A stretch of 64,000 nucleotides of DNA from Novosphingobium percolationis (lineage in GTDB: Bacteria > Pseudomonadota > Alphaproteobacteria > Sphingomonadales > Sphingomonadaceae). Shown here one piece after another: positions 37,004 through 45,939 of this stretch. A program made the position numbers and the translations under genes. Each line of letters opens with the position of its first letter. The stretch's first letter is position 1. The stretch is from NCBI RefSeq assembly GCF_020179425.1, contig NZ_JAILYM010000002.1, positions 620,001-684,000 of the forward strand, read 5' to 3'. The notes under the pieces are model-generated. The model was not told where the DNA came from. It saw only the letters and a list, made by a program, of their open reading frames with translations, and did no database searches.

Positions 37004-38821
37004 TCATTCGTCCTCGAACAGGCCTGCAAGCTGTTCGACCATGGTGCCGCCCAGTTGTTCCACGTCCATGATCGTCACGGCGCGGCGGTAGTAGCGCGTC
37101 ACGTCGTGGCCGATGCCGATGGCGACGAGCTGGACCGGGCTCTGCTTCTCGATCCAGTCGATCACGCGGCGCAAGTGCAGTTCGAGATAGCCTGCGCTGT
37201 TCACGCTCAACGTCGAATCGTCGACCGGCGCACCGTCGGAAATGACCATCAGGATGCGGCGGTCTTCCTGCCGTGCCAGCAGGCGGTTGTGCGCCCACAG
37301 CAGCGCCTCGCCGTCGATGTTCTCTTTCAGCAGGCCTTCGCGCATCATCAGGCCAAGGTTCTTGCGCGCCCGGCGCCAGGGCTCGTCGGCCTTCTTGTAG
37401 ACGATGTGGCGCAGGTCGTTGAGACGGCCGGGCTGCGCGGGCTTGCCGCCGGCCAGCCACTGTTCGCGGCTCTGCCCGCCTTTCCACGCGCGGGTGGTGA
37501 AGCCCAGGATCTCGGTCTTGACGCCGCAGCGTTCGAGCGTGCGGGCCATGATGTCGGCGCTGATCGCGGCGATCGAGATCGGGCGACCGCGCATCGAGCC
37601 GGAATTGTCGATCAGCAGGGTGACGACGGTATCCTTGAACTCGACGTCGCGTTCGACCTTGTAGGACAGCGACTGGCCGGGCGAGATCACCACGCGGGCA
37701 AGGCGCGCGGCATCGAGCAGCCCTTCTTCCTGGTCGAAGTCCCACGAACGGTTCTGCTGCGCCATCAACCGGCGCTGGAGCCGGTTGGCGAGCTTGGAGA
37801 CGACGCTCTGCAGGCCCTTCAACTGCGCGTCGAGATAGGCGCGCAGGCGGGTCAGTTCTTCCTCGTCGCACAAGTCGGTGGCGGCGATGACCTCGTCGAA
37901 CTGCTCGGTGTAGGCCTTGTAGTCGAAGGTATCGGGAATGTCGGTCCACTGGCGGTTGGGGCGGGTGGGGAGCATCCCTTCCTCGCCATCGTCGGCCATG
38001 TCAGCGTCGGCGCTGTCTTCCGAATCCTCGATCTGCTGCTCGGTCTCGCTGTCCTCGTCGCCTTCGGAGGTGTCGCCCGCGACTTCGCTGGGCTGCTGCT
38101 CCTGGCTGTCCTCGCCGGCGTCGGGCTCCTCCTCGCCTTCCTGATCCTCGTCCTCGCCTTCGTCCTCTTCGGTGTCGGGCTGGTCGGGGGTGTCGGAGCG
38201 GGTCAGCTCGAGGTGGCCGAGCATGTCGAGCGCGAGCTTCTGGAAGCTCTTCTGATCATCGAGCGAACGGCTGAGCGCATCGAAATCGTCGCTGGTGCGC
38301 GATTCGATGAAGCTGCGCAGCATCGCGGTGCCGAGTTGCGCCGCTTCGGGCACGGGCTGGCCGGTCAGCTTTTCACGCAGCAGCAGCGCGAGCGCGGTGG
38401 GCAGCGGCACGTCTTCGGGCTTGCCCGCGCGCGCGATGGGGTCGGATGCGATGCGCTGGTCGGTCGCCGCGCCGATGTTGCCGCGGATGCCCGCATAGCC
38501 TTCGGAGCCGAGCGCTTCGTAGCGGACCTGCTCGATCGCGTCGTAGGCGGCGCGGGCGACGGGTTCGGCGGGCGCGCCCGCGCGGTGCACGGCTTCATTG
38601 TGCAGGCGCAGGCGCAGCGCCATCGAATCGGCCGCGCCGCGCGCTTCGGCCACTTGCGCGGCCGGAAGCGAGCGGCCCGGCATCGGCACGCGCAGGTTGC
38701 CGCCGGACTGGCTGGCGGCATCGGCGGTCCACGCGACCTCGATCTCGGATTCGTCGGCAAGGGCGCGCGCCGTCCCGGCAAGGACGGTGCGGAACTGGTC
38801 GAGAGGAGATTCGTCGCGCAA
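37004..38821 (-). CDS. cobT: cobaltochelatase subunit CobT
   Basis: A 605-residue subunit of the ATP-dependent aerobic cobalt chelatase that inserts cobalt in hydrogenobyrinic acid a,c-diamide. The N-terminal helical part is followed by a long acidic, low-complexity linker (about 215-290, many D, E and Q). A C-terminal von Willebrand A domain has the MIDAS motif [20 protein letters not shown] and [16 protein letters not shown]. The ATPase partner CobS, usually adjacent, is not in this window. Upstream, 42 bases away on the same strand, is a small transaldolase. B12 synthesis or a related metal insertion is expected. Confidence 0.9.
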   Translation of the reverse strand: MRDESPLDQFRTVLAGTARALADESEIEVAWTADAASQSGGNLRVPMPGRSLPAAQVAEARGAADSMALRLRLHNEAVHRAGAPAEPVARAAYDAIEQVRYEALGSEGYAGIRGNIGAATDQRIASDPIARAGKPEDVPLPTALALLLREKLTGQPVPEAAQLGTAMLRSFIESRTSDDFDALSRSLDDQKSFQKLALDMLGHLELTRSDTPDQPDTEEDEGEDEDQEGEEEPDAGEDSQEQQPSEVAGDTSEGDEDSETEQQIEDSEDSADADMADDGEEGMLPTRPNRQWTDIPDTFDYKAYTEQFDEVIAATDLCDEEELTRLRAYLDAQLKGLQSVVSKLANRLQRRLMAQQNRSWDFDQEEGLLDAARLARVVISPGQSLSYKVERDVEFKDTVVTLLIDNSGSMRGRPISIAAISADIMARTLERCGVKTEILGFTTRAWKGGQSREQWLAGGKPAQPGRLNDLRHIVYKKADEPWRRARKNLGLMMREGLLKENIDGEALLWAHNRLLARQEDRRILMVISDGAPVDDSTLSVNSAGYLELHLRRVIDWIEKQSPVQLVAIGIGHDVTRYYRRAVTIMDVEQLGGTMVEQLAGLFEDE

Positions 38822-38863
38822 GGGGCCGCTGCTTTCTGTTATTTAGTCAGTCGGTTGAAAAGG

Positions 38864-39517
38864 TCAGCCGATGCTCTGCCCGGTCTTGGCCCAGTCCGCA
38901 AGGAAGCCTTCGATGCCCTTTTCGGTCAGGACATGCTTGAACAGGCCCTTGATCACGGCAGGCGGCGCGGTGATCACGTCGGCGCCGATCTTGGCGCTTT
39001 CCAGCACGTGGACGCCGTGGCGGATCGAGGCGACGAGGATCTGCGTCTCGAACGCGTAGTTGTCGTAGATCAGGCGGATGTCGCGGATCAGGTCCATGCC
39101 GTCGAAGCCGTTGTCGTCGTGGCGACCGACGAAGGGCGAGACGAAGGTCGCGCCCGCCTTGGCCGCGAGCAGCGCCTGGTTGGCCGAGAAGCACAGCGTG
39201 ACGTTGACCATGGTGCCGTCGGCGGTGAGCTTCTTGCAGGTCTTGAGGCCATCGACCGTCAGCGGCACCTTGATGCAGACGTTGTCGGCGATCTTGCGCA
39301 GGATTTCAGCCTCGCGCATCATCGTTTCGTGATCGAGCGCGACGACTTCGGCCGAGACCGGGCCGTGCGTCAGCTTGCAGATTTCCTTGGTCACCTCGAT
39401 GAAGTCGCGGCCCGACTTGGCGATCAGCGACGGGTTGGTGGTGACGCCATCGAGCAGGCCGGTGGCGGCAAGATCGGCGATTTCGGCGATTTCGGCGGTG
39501 TCGACGAAGAACTTCAT
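38864..39517 (-). CDS. small transaldolase / fructose-6-phosphate aldolase
   Basis: A 217-residue class I aldolase of the TalC/FSA type. It starts [20 protein letters not shown] and has [13 protein letters not shown], the Schiff-base Lys in [13 protein letters not shown] and [20 protein letters not shown]. Phosphate binding is by ASIRHGVHV. The enzyme moves a dihydroxyacetone unit in the pentose phosphate pathway or cleaves fructose 6-phosphate. I placed the start at the ATG 39517, the conserved family N-terminus; the frame stays open to 39559. cobT follows on the same strand. It is divergent from cysS with a 146-base gap. Confidence 0.93.
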   Translation of the reverse strand: MKFFVDTAEIAEIADLAATGLLDGVTTNPSLIAKSGRDFIEVTKEICKLTHGPVSAEVVALDHETMMREAEILRKIADNVCIKVPLTVDGLKTCKKLTADGTMVNVTLCFSANQALLAAKAGATFVSPFVGRHDDNGFDGMDLIRDIRLIYDNYAFETQILVASIRHGVHVLESAKIGADVITAPPAVIKGLFKHVLTEKGIEGFLADWAKTGQSIG

Positions 39518-39663
39518 GGGGAAATGGTCCTGCTTGGGCGGGAATGATTCCCTGCCCATAGCCCGATGCAGCCCACTTGGAAACGGACGGCAGGGGCAGG
39601 TGCGCCTGACAGCTTGACCAGGCCGCTTGACCAGTTGGGCCGGGGCAGGGCAAGGCCGCGACC

Positions 39664-41127
39664 ATGGAAAACACTGCTCGCCCGCTGACGCTGTTCAACA
39701 GCCTGACCCGCGCCCTGGAACCCTTCGTGCCGGTGCACGAGGGCGAAGCGCGCGTCTATTCGTGCGGGCCGACGGTCTATAACTACCCGCACATCGGCAA
39801 CATGCGCGCCTATGTCTTTGCCGACGTGCTGGGGCGGACGCTGAGCTTCAAGGGCTACAAGCTGACCCACGTCATCAACATCACCGACGTCGGCCACCTG
39901 ACCGACGACGCCGATGCGGGCGAGGACAAGATGGAGCGCATGGCGGCCGCCCAGAAGCAGTCGATCTGGGACATCGCCGAGCATTACAAGCAGGCCTATT
40001 GGGCCGACGTGCGCGCGCTGAACATCCGCCAGCCCGCGCAGTGGACGATCGCGACGGACTATGTGCCAGCGATGATCGAATTTGCGCAGAAGATCGCGCC
40101 TGTGCACTGCTATGAGCTGGAGAGCGGGCTCTATTTCGACGTTTCGACCGTGGCGGATTACGGTCGGCTGGCGCGCGCGCAGACCGACGAGGGCGAGGGG
40201 CGCATCGAAGCCGTCGAAGGCAAGCGCAATGCCGCCGACTTCGCGATCTGGCGCAAGACCCCGGCGGGCGAGACGCGGCAGATGGAATGGGATTCGCCGT
40301 GGGGCCGGGGCGCGCCGGGCTGGCATCTGGAATGCTCGGTGATGAGCGGGCAAGTGCTGGGCTTCCCCTTCGACATCCACACCGGCGGCATCGACCACCG
40401 CGAGATCCACCACCCGAACGAGATCGCGCAGAACCAGGCGTTCTGCTGCACCAACGGGCTGAACGTGCCGACCAACAGCGGCGCGAAAGTGTGGATGCAC
40501 AACAACTTCCTCGTCGAACGCAGCGGCAAGATGAGCAAGTCGAGCGGAGAGTTCCTGCGGCTGCAACTGCTGATCGACAAGGGCTACCACCCGCTCGCCT
40601 ACCGGATGCTGTGCCTGCAGGCGCACTATCGCAGCGAGCTGGAGTTTTCGTGGGACGGGCTGGCGGCAGCGCTGACCCGGTTGAAGCGGATCGTGATGGC
40701 CGTGGCGCAGTTGAAGGAGCGCGCGGGTGATGGCGTGCTGCCCGCAGCGGGCGCGAAGTTTGCGCCCCTGCTCGACAAGTTCGATGCCGCGATCAGCGAG
40801 GACCTCAACACCTCGGTCGCACTGACCGTGCTGGACGAGATCGTCGCGGTGAAGAAGGTCGATCCGGCCGAAAAGCTGGCCGCAATCGCGGCGGTGGACG
40901 CGGTGCTGGGGCTGGATCTGCTGGTGATCGACCGCGCCGCGCTGCGCCTTCGCCCCAAGGGCGTGGACCTCGCCGAGGCAGAGATCGAGGCCGTGCTGGC
41001 CGACCGCAAGGCCGCCCGCGCCGAGAAGGACTTTGCTCGCTCCGACGCGCTGCGCGATGACCTCGCCGCGAAGGGCGTCGAGGTGATGGACGGCGATCCG
41101 CTCGGCTGGGAGTGGAAGCTGGGCTGA
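39664..41127 (+). CDS. cysS: cysteinyl-tRNA synthetase
   Basis: A 487-residue class I tRNA synthetase. The HIGH motif appears as PHIGN in [20 protein letters not shown] and the KMSKS motif as [13 protein letters not shown]. Zinc ligands include C in [11 protein letters not shown], the Cys in GWHLECSVM and the [16 protein letters not shown] segment. The C-terminal anticodon domain contains [20 protein letters not shown]. It charges tRNA-Cys in the cytosol. Before the gene there are two CTTGACCAG words (39612-39620 and 39626-39634) which might form promoter elements. Confidence 0.97.
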   Translation: MENTARPLTLFNSLTRALEPFVPVHEGEARVYSCGPTVYNYPHIGNMRAYVFADVLGRTLSFKGYKLTHVINITDVGHLTDDADAGEDKMERMAAAQKQSIWDIAEHYKQAYWADVRALNIRQPAQWTIATDYVPAMIEFAQKIAPVHCYELESGLYFDVSTVADYGRLARAQTDEGEGRIEAVEGKRNAADFAIWRKTPAGETRQMEWDSPWGRGAPGWHLECSVMSGQVLGFPFDIHTGGIDHREIHHPNEIAQNQAFCCTNGLNVPTNSGAKVWMHNNFLVERSGKMSKSSGEFLRLQLLIDKGYHPLAYRMLCLQAHYRSELEFSWDGLAAALTRLKRIVMAVAQLKERAGDGVLPAAGAKFAPLLDKFDAAISEDLNTSVALTVLDEIVAVKKVDPAEKLAAIAAVDAVLGLDLLVIDRAALRLRPKGVDLAEAEIEAVLADRKAARAEKDFARSDALRDDLAAKGVEVMDGDPLGWEWKLG

Positions 41128-41185
41128 CCTTGCCGCGCGGCTTGCGAGACGCCATGCTGCCGAAAAAGGGCATGGAGAGAATACG

Positions 41186-42148
41186 ATGAGCGCGCAAGGC
41201 AACCCCAGCAAGACCATCCTCGTCGCCAATGCGATGATCGCGCCGCTGGTGGCGGGGCGCCTGCCCGAGTGGGTGGACCTGCGCACGTTCCGGCATACCG
41301 ACGAACTGATGGACCTCGCGCCCGAGGCGGAGATCGGCTGGTTCGATCTCAACGACAAGGCGCCGATGGCCGAGGCGGTGCGGCGGGCGACGCGGCTGCG
41401 CTGGCTCAATTCGATCTATGCGGGCGTCGACGGGATGCCGCTCGACGTGATGGCGCAGCGCGGCGTCGTCTATACCAATGGCGTGGGGATCAACGCGGTG
41501 ACCATCGCCGAATACGTGGTGATGGGGATGCTGACCGTGGCCAAGGGCTATCGCGAGGTGGTGCGCGCGCAGGACCGGCACGAATGGCTGATGGATTCGC
41601 CGGGCAAGGTGGAACTGGCGGGCAGCCGCGCGCTGCTGCTGGGCTATGGTGCGATCGGGCAGCGGGTGGAGCGCATCCTTTCGGCGATGGATGTCGAGGT
41701 GGTGAAGGTGCGCCGCTCGGGTGGAGCCGATGCGCTGGCGCCCGATGCCTGGCGCGCGCGGCTGGGGGAATTCGACTGGGTGATCCTGGCCGTGCCCGCC
41801 ACGCCCGAGACCGAGGGCATGATCGGCGCGGAAGAGATCGCCGCGATGAAGACCGGGGCAGTGCTGGTGAACGTGGCGCGCGGGTCTGTGGTGGATCAGG
41901 GCGCACTGGTCGCGGCGCTGGAGGCGCGGCGGATCGGCGGCGCTTTCCTCGACGTGACCACGCCCGAACCGCTCCCCGCCGACCATCCGCTGTGGTCGCT
42001 GCCCAATGCGCACGTCACCATGCACCTGTCGGGCCGCGCGCAGGACAAGATGTTCCAGCGTTCTGCCGCGCGCTTCCTTGAAAACCTCGAACGCTATCGC
42101 CGGGGTGAGCCGCTGGCGCCGCAGGTAGACCTGACGCTGGGCTACTGA
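41186..42148 (+). CDS. D-isomer specific 2-hydroxyacid dehydrogenase
   Basis: A 320-residue NAD(P)-dependent dehydrogenase. The nucleotide fold has ALLLGYGAIGQRVERILSAM. The catalytic Arg is in VNVARGSVVDQGALV, the Glu in FLDVTTPEPLPADHPLW and the His in VTMHLSGRAQDKM. It reduces a 2-keto acid to the D-hydroxy acid, or glyoxylate/hydroxypyruvate in relatives. It follows cysS by 58 bases, with GGAGAG before the ATG, and could be cotranscribed. The substrate is not known. Confidence 0.88.
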   Translation: MSAQGNPSKTILVANAMIAPLVAGRLPEWVDLRTFRHTDELMDLAPEAEIGWFDLNDKAPMAEAVRRATRLRWLNSIYAGVDGMPLDVMAQRGVVYTNGVGINAVTIAEYVVMGMLTVAKGYREVVRAQDRHEWLMDSPGKVELAGSRALLLGYGAIGQRVERILSAMDVEVVKVRRSGGADALAPDAWRARLGEFDWVILAVPATPETEGMIGAEEIAAMKTGAVLVNVARGSVVDQGALVAALEARRIGGAFLDVTTPEPLPADHPLWSLPNAHVTMHLSGRAQDKMFQRSAARFLENLERYRRGEPLAPQVDLTLGY

Positions 42149-42157
42149 CGCCGGGAG

Positions 42158-43852
42158 TTATTGAAACAGGCTGGTGCCGCCACCTTCGCGATAGGCGCAG
42201 GGCGTCGAGTTTTTCACCGGATGGTCGGCGAACCATGCGGTTGCGGCTTGACGCGACGCGAGGGGGATCAGCCGGTTGGCCGGGCGATCGTAGATCAGCA
42301 GCTGCCCATAGGGATAGAGCGTGTCCGCCCCGAATTCGCGCACGGTCACCCCTTGCGCGGTCACTTGCGTGCCCGGCGTTACCGCATCGGCCAGCAGACT
42401 CGGCATCCGGTATTGCAGCCGCAGCCGGTCCGACAGGCCATAGGCCGATGGATAGAGCGGCGCCGGGCCGAGATAAGGGCATTCCCCTTCGAGCAGCAGC
42501 GCCGTGCCGGGGCGCGGCGCGGGCATGGCCGCAACAATGTCGGCAAAGATGTCGTCGGCCTTCTCGGCGGCCCGCACGAAGCTGGTTCCGATGCTGGCGA
42601 CGACGATCACCCCGCAGGTGCAGAACAGCGCCGTGAGCACGCCGAGCAGCCCATTGCGGCGGCGGTCGAGCCAGACCATGCCCGACAGCAGGATCAGCAC
42701 CGCGCCGGGGGCTGCGCCGATGTTGCTGCGATTGTCGAGGCCGAAGGGTTCCGGCCCATAGACCATGCGCGGCAGGAAGGCGGCATAGCCCAGCGCGAAG
42801 GCCAGCAATCCGCTCGCGAGCAGGAAGCCGGGGCCGATCGCGGCGCGGAGAGCGGTTTCCTGCATGCGCGACGGCGGGGTGGCGGCGATGCGGGCGGGGC
42901 CGATCAGGAGCAGCGCAACCGCCGTGGAAAAGCCCGCCAGCACCACCGTAGGGCCGCCGAACGGCCCCAGCGCAGCGCGCAACGCCGTCCAGGGCAAAGC
43001 CACGCCCATGTCCCACAGCAGGTTCACACTGGCCGTCACCGCCATCAACGCGCCATGGTGGATCAGCGCGCCTGCGGCCAGCGGCGCGACCAGTTCGTGG
43101 CCGACGGCGATCTTGAACAGGATGGCGGTGGCCAGCGCCAGGCCAAGCGTTGCCTGCGTGGCGAGGAAGCTGCGGTCGCGGCGCATGTCGTGCCAGGACG
43201 ATCCGCCTGCACGCCAGACGAACAGCGCGAGGCCCGGAAGCACGGGGCCTGCCAGTTCATACGAGAACAGCGAAACCGAGCAGGCCAACGCCAGCAGCAC
43301 CATGTCCGCAACGCGTCGCTGCGGCTGGTCGCGATGCCGCCACGCACGTACCGTCGCGCACAGCGCCAGCGCGAAACCCAGCAGCGATAGCGTGGCCATG
43401 TGATTGGCCAGCCACATCCGCGCGGTCGAGAACCACGGGGTGGACACGATCATGAGCGCGAAGGGGAACGCGATCGGCGTCGTCGCCGGGATGCCGCGCA
43501 GGCCGTGGTGGAAGGCAAACGCCGCGCCCAGCAGCAGCAGATGGTTGAAGACGTGAGCAAACAACACGCCATCGTGCGGCGTGGCCAGGCTGTAGAACCA
43601 GTAGAGCACGATCTGCAGCGGCCGCACGGCGACGTTGGCCGTGCTGGCGAGCCCCGAGTAGAACGACGCGAAATCATTGGCGGAGGTTGCCGCTTCCTGC
43701 CCCGCGAAAGTCCAGTCGTCGAGATAGAGCCCCAGGCCGCCCAGATAGGGCAGCGCGCCGAGCATCAGCACGAGCGCAAGGCCGAGGCGCTGCGCTGCAA
43801 CCTCGCTCAGCGCTCCATGGCGCGATGGTACGGGCCGCAGCGCAGTTTCCAA
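42158..43852 (-). CDS. large polytopic membrane protein, GT-C glycosyltransferase-like
   Basis: A 564-residue protein with about eleven hydrophobic segments and no firm family match. The first periplasmic loop has YLDDWTFAGQ, an acidic D-D motif similar to that of GT-C enzymes which use lipid-linked sugars. A C-terminal soluble part (about 440-564) contains PAPRPGTALLLEGECPYLGP. It might glycosylate a surface polymer. The start is a TTG at 43852, with AAGG close to it; other starts are possible. It is divergent from the ThDP enzyme across a 340-base AT-richer gap. Confidence 0.6.
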   Translation of the reverse strand: METALRPVPSRHGALSEVAAQRLGLALVLMLGALPYLGGLGLYLDDWTFAGQEAATSANDFASFYSGLASTANVAVRPLQIVLYWFYSLATPHDGVLFAHVFNHLLLLGAAFAFHHGLRGIPATTPIAFPFALMIVSTPWFSTARMWLANHMATLSLLGFALALCATVRAWRHRDQPQRRVADMVLLALACSVSLFSYELAGPVLPGLALFVWRAGGSSWHDMRRDRSFLATQATLGLALATAILFKIAVGHELVAPLAAGALIHHGALMAVTASVNLLWDMGVALPWTALRAALGPFGGPTVVLAGFSTAVALLLIGPARIAATPPSRMQETALRAAIGPGFLLASGLLAFALGYAAFLPRMVYGPEPFGLDNRSNIGAAPGAVLILLSGMVWLDRRRNGLLGVLTALFCTCGVIVVASIGTSFVRAAEKADDIFADIVAAMPAPRPGTALLLEGECPYLGPAPLYPSAYGLSDRLRLQYRMPSLLADAVTPGTQVTAQGVTVREFGADTLYPYGQLLIYDRPANRLIPLASRQAATAWFADHPVKNSTPCAYREGGGTSLFQ

Positions 43853-44192
43853 CCTTGAAGCTCTTTCTTCTGAGAAACTATCGAACGCCGTGCATCGAAA
43901 ATTACGATGGGCTTTGGGTTATTAGTCCATAGGTGTGGATTTGGACAGATAGATTGGTTCAATTAATGATAACGATAGTTTATGGCGGGCCGGGCTTCCG
44001 GCGTGTCTGTTTTCCATGTGATGCCATGGTTGAACCAATGGGGTGACGCCGCGCTCCGGCTTTGGTACGCCTTGTGCCGAGGGGCAGGCTTGGCATGGGC
44101 CTCCAACGACCGGGACCGCCCCACGGGCCGTAACGACAGGGGAGAAGAAGCGCCGGTGGCCCCGCGCGCTTCTGGTTGCGGAGCGTGGATAA
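43853..44192. other. 340-base AT-richer intergenic region with two inverted repeat pairs
   Basis: No credible gene is present. The stretch 43860-43990 is much richer in A and T than its surroundings. AAACTATCG (43875-43883) and CGATAGTTT (43973-43981) form a perfect 9-bp inverted pair. TTGGTTCAA (43954-43962) and TTGAACCAA (44030-44038) form another. The region lies between divergent genes (42158-43852 minus, 44193 plus) and so should hold both promoters. Confidence 0.5.
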
Positions 44193-45857
44193 ATGGCTGG
44201 AACCGGCGAAGGGACCAAGGCGTCCGATCTTTTCGTGCAGTGCCTTGAAGAAGAGGGCTGCGAATACATCTTCGGCGTGCCGGGCGAGGAGAACCTCGAC
44301 TTCCTCGATTCGCTGTCACGCTCCACCAAGATCAAGCTGATCCTGACGCGCCACGAACAGGGCGCGGGCTTCATGGCGGCGACGTATGGTCGCCATACCG
44401 GCAAGACCGGCGTGTGCATCGCGACGCTGGGGCCGGGGGCGACCAACTTCGTCACCGCGGCGGCCTATGCCACGCTGGGCGGGATGCCGATGCTGATGAT
44501 CACCGGGCAGAAGCCGATCAAGAAGTCGAAGCAGGGGCGCTTCCAGATCCTCGACGTCTGCTCGATGATGGGGCCGATCACCAAGTACACGCACCAGATG
44601 CAGTCGTCGGACAACATCCCCAGCCGCGTGCGCGAGGCGTACCGTCTGGCCGAGGAGGAAAAGCCGGGCGCGACGCATATCGAGCTGCCCGAGGACATCG
44701 CCGACGAACACACCACCTCACACCCGCTGAAGCGCAGCCAGGTGCGCCGCCCGACGGCGGACGTGAAGTCGATCCACCAGGCGGTCCACGCGCTGGAGAA
44801 CGCCAAGGCGCCGGTGCTGGTGATCGGGGCGGGCGCGAACCGCAAGATGACCGGCAAGATGCTGCGCGAATTCGTGGAAAAGACCGGGATTCCGTTCCTC
44901 ACCACGCAGCTCGGCAAGGGGGTGATCGATGAACGGCACCCGAAGTTCCTCGGCTGCGCGGCGCTGTCGGCGGGCGATTTCGTCCATCGCGCGGTGGAGG
45001 ATGCGGACCTGATCATCAACGTCGGCCACGACGTGATCGAGAAGCCGCCGTTCTTCATGCGCGAAGGCGGCACGCCGGTGATCCACGTGTCCACCAAGAC
45101 GGCCGAGGTCGATCCCGTCTACTTCCCCAGCATCGAGGTGATCGGCGATATCGCCAACGCGATCTGGCAGATGAAGGAAGCGATCACGCCGAACCCGGAC
45201 TGGGCCTTCGACCACATGCTGGCCTATCGCGCGGCGGAAGTGGCGCACACCGCGCCGCTGGCCGCCGATGCACGCTTCCCGATCTTTCCGCCGCATCTGG
45301 TGAGCCAGGTACGCGACGCCTTGCCCGAGGACGCCATCATCTGCCTCGACAACGGGGTCTACAAGATCTGGTTCGCGCGCGGCTATACCGCCTACCAGCC
45401 GAACACGGTGCTGCTCGACAACGCGCTCGCCACGATGGGGGCGGGGCTGCCCTCGGCGATGATGAGCGCGATGCTGTACCCTGATCGCAAGGTCATGGCG
45501 ATCTGCGGCGATGGCGGGTTCATGATGAACAGCCAGGAGATGGAGACGGCGGTGCGGCTGGGGCTGAACCTGACCGTGCTGATCCTCAACGACAGCAGCT
45601 ATGGCATGATCCGCTGGAAGCAGGCAAACATGGGCTTCGTCGACTTCGGGCTGACTTATGGCAACCCGGATTTCGTCAAGTATGCCGAGGCTTATGGCGC
45701 GAAGGGTTATCGCGTCGAGAGCGCAGGCCATCTCAAGGAACTGCTCGCGCATTGCCGTGATACGCCGGGCGTCCACCTCATCGATTGCCCGGTGGACTAT
45801 TCGGAGAACGACCAGATCCTGAACAAGGACATCAAGGATTTGTCGAAGGCGTTGTAA
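44193..45857 (+). CDS. ThDP-dependent enzyme, acetolactate synthase large subunit-like
   Basis: A 554-residue thiamine diphosphate enzyme. The N-terminal domain has the catalytic Glu E55 in RHEQGAGFMAATYGRHTGKT. The C-terminal ThDP-Mg motif is AICGDGGFMMNSQEMETAVR with LILNDSSYGMIRWKQ. It resembles acetolactate synthase, but no ilvN-type regulatory subunit is adjacent. It could make acetolactate, or join or split other 2-keto acids and aldehydes. The next gene, 82 bases away, is an aldehyde dehydrogenase, so the pair may process a short aldehyde. The gap holds a palindromic repeat. Confidence 0.87.
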   Translation: MAGTGEGTKASDLFVQCLEEEGCEYIFGVPGEENLDFLDSLSRSTKIKLILTRHEQGAGFMAATYGRHTGKTGVCIATLGPGATNFVTAAAYATLGGMPMLMITGQKPIKKSKQGRFQILDVCSMMGPITKYTHQMQSSDNIPSRVREAYRLAEEEKPGATHIELPEDIADEHTTSHPLKRSQVRRPTADVKSIHQAVHALENAKAPVLVIGAGANRKMTGKMLREFVEKTGIPFLTTQLGKGVIDERHPKFLGCAALSAGDFVHRAVEDADLIINVGHDVIEKPPFFMREGGTPVIHVSTKTAEVDPVYFPSIEVIGDIANAIWQMKEAITPNPDWAFDHMLAYRAAEVAHTAPLAADARFPIFPPHLVSQVRDALPEDAIICLDNGVYKIWFARGYTAYQPNTVLLDNALATMGAGLPSAMMSAMLYPDRKVMAICGDGGFMMNSQEMETAVRLGLNLTVLILNDSSYGMIRWKQANMGFVDFGLTYGNPDFVKYAEAYGAKGYRVESAGHLKELLAHCRDTPGVHLIDCPVDYSENDQILNKDIKDLSKAL

Positions 45858-45891
45858 GCCCGCGCCCGGGCGCGGGCATCGCGCCGTTCCA

Positions 45892-45928
45892 GCCCACCCC
45901 CGACCCCTCCCGCCTGCGGGAGGGGGGA
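45892..45928. repeat. palindromic repeat family A
   Basis: CCCACCCCCGACCCCTCCCG, CCTGC and GGGAGGGGGGAG form a strong hairpin between the ThDP enzyme and the aldehyde dehydrogenase. The right arm (AGGGGGGAG, 45921-45929) is also the best ribosome binding site for the dehydrogenase starting at 45940, so the hairpin could limit its translation. Confidence 0.65.
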
Positions 45929-45939
45929 GTTGCACGACC

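Noticed and set aside
36539..39547. A 1002-codon open frame on the plus strand
   Set aside because: It is antisense to nitroreductase, cobT and transaldolase, all with conserved motifs. The frame has no recognisable domain.
43982..44248. An 88-codon open frame on the plus strand before the ThDP enzyme
   Set aside because: It overlaps the start of the ThDP enzyme in another frame, has no ribosome binding site and no family pattern.
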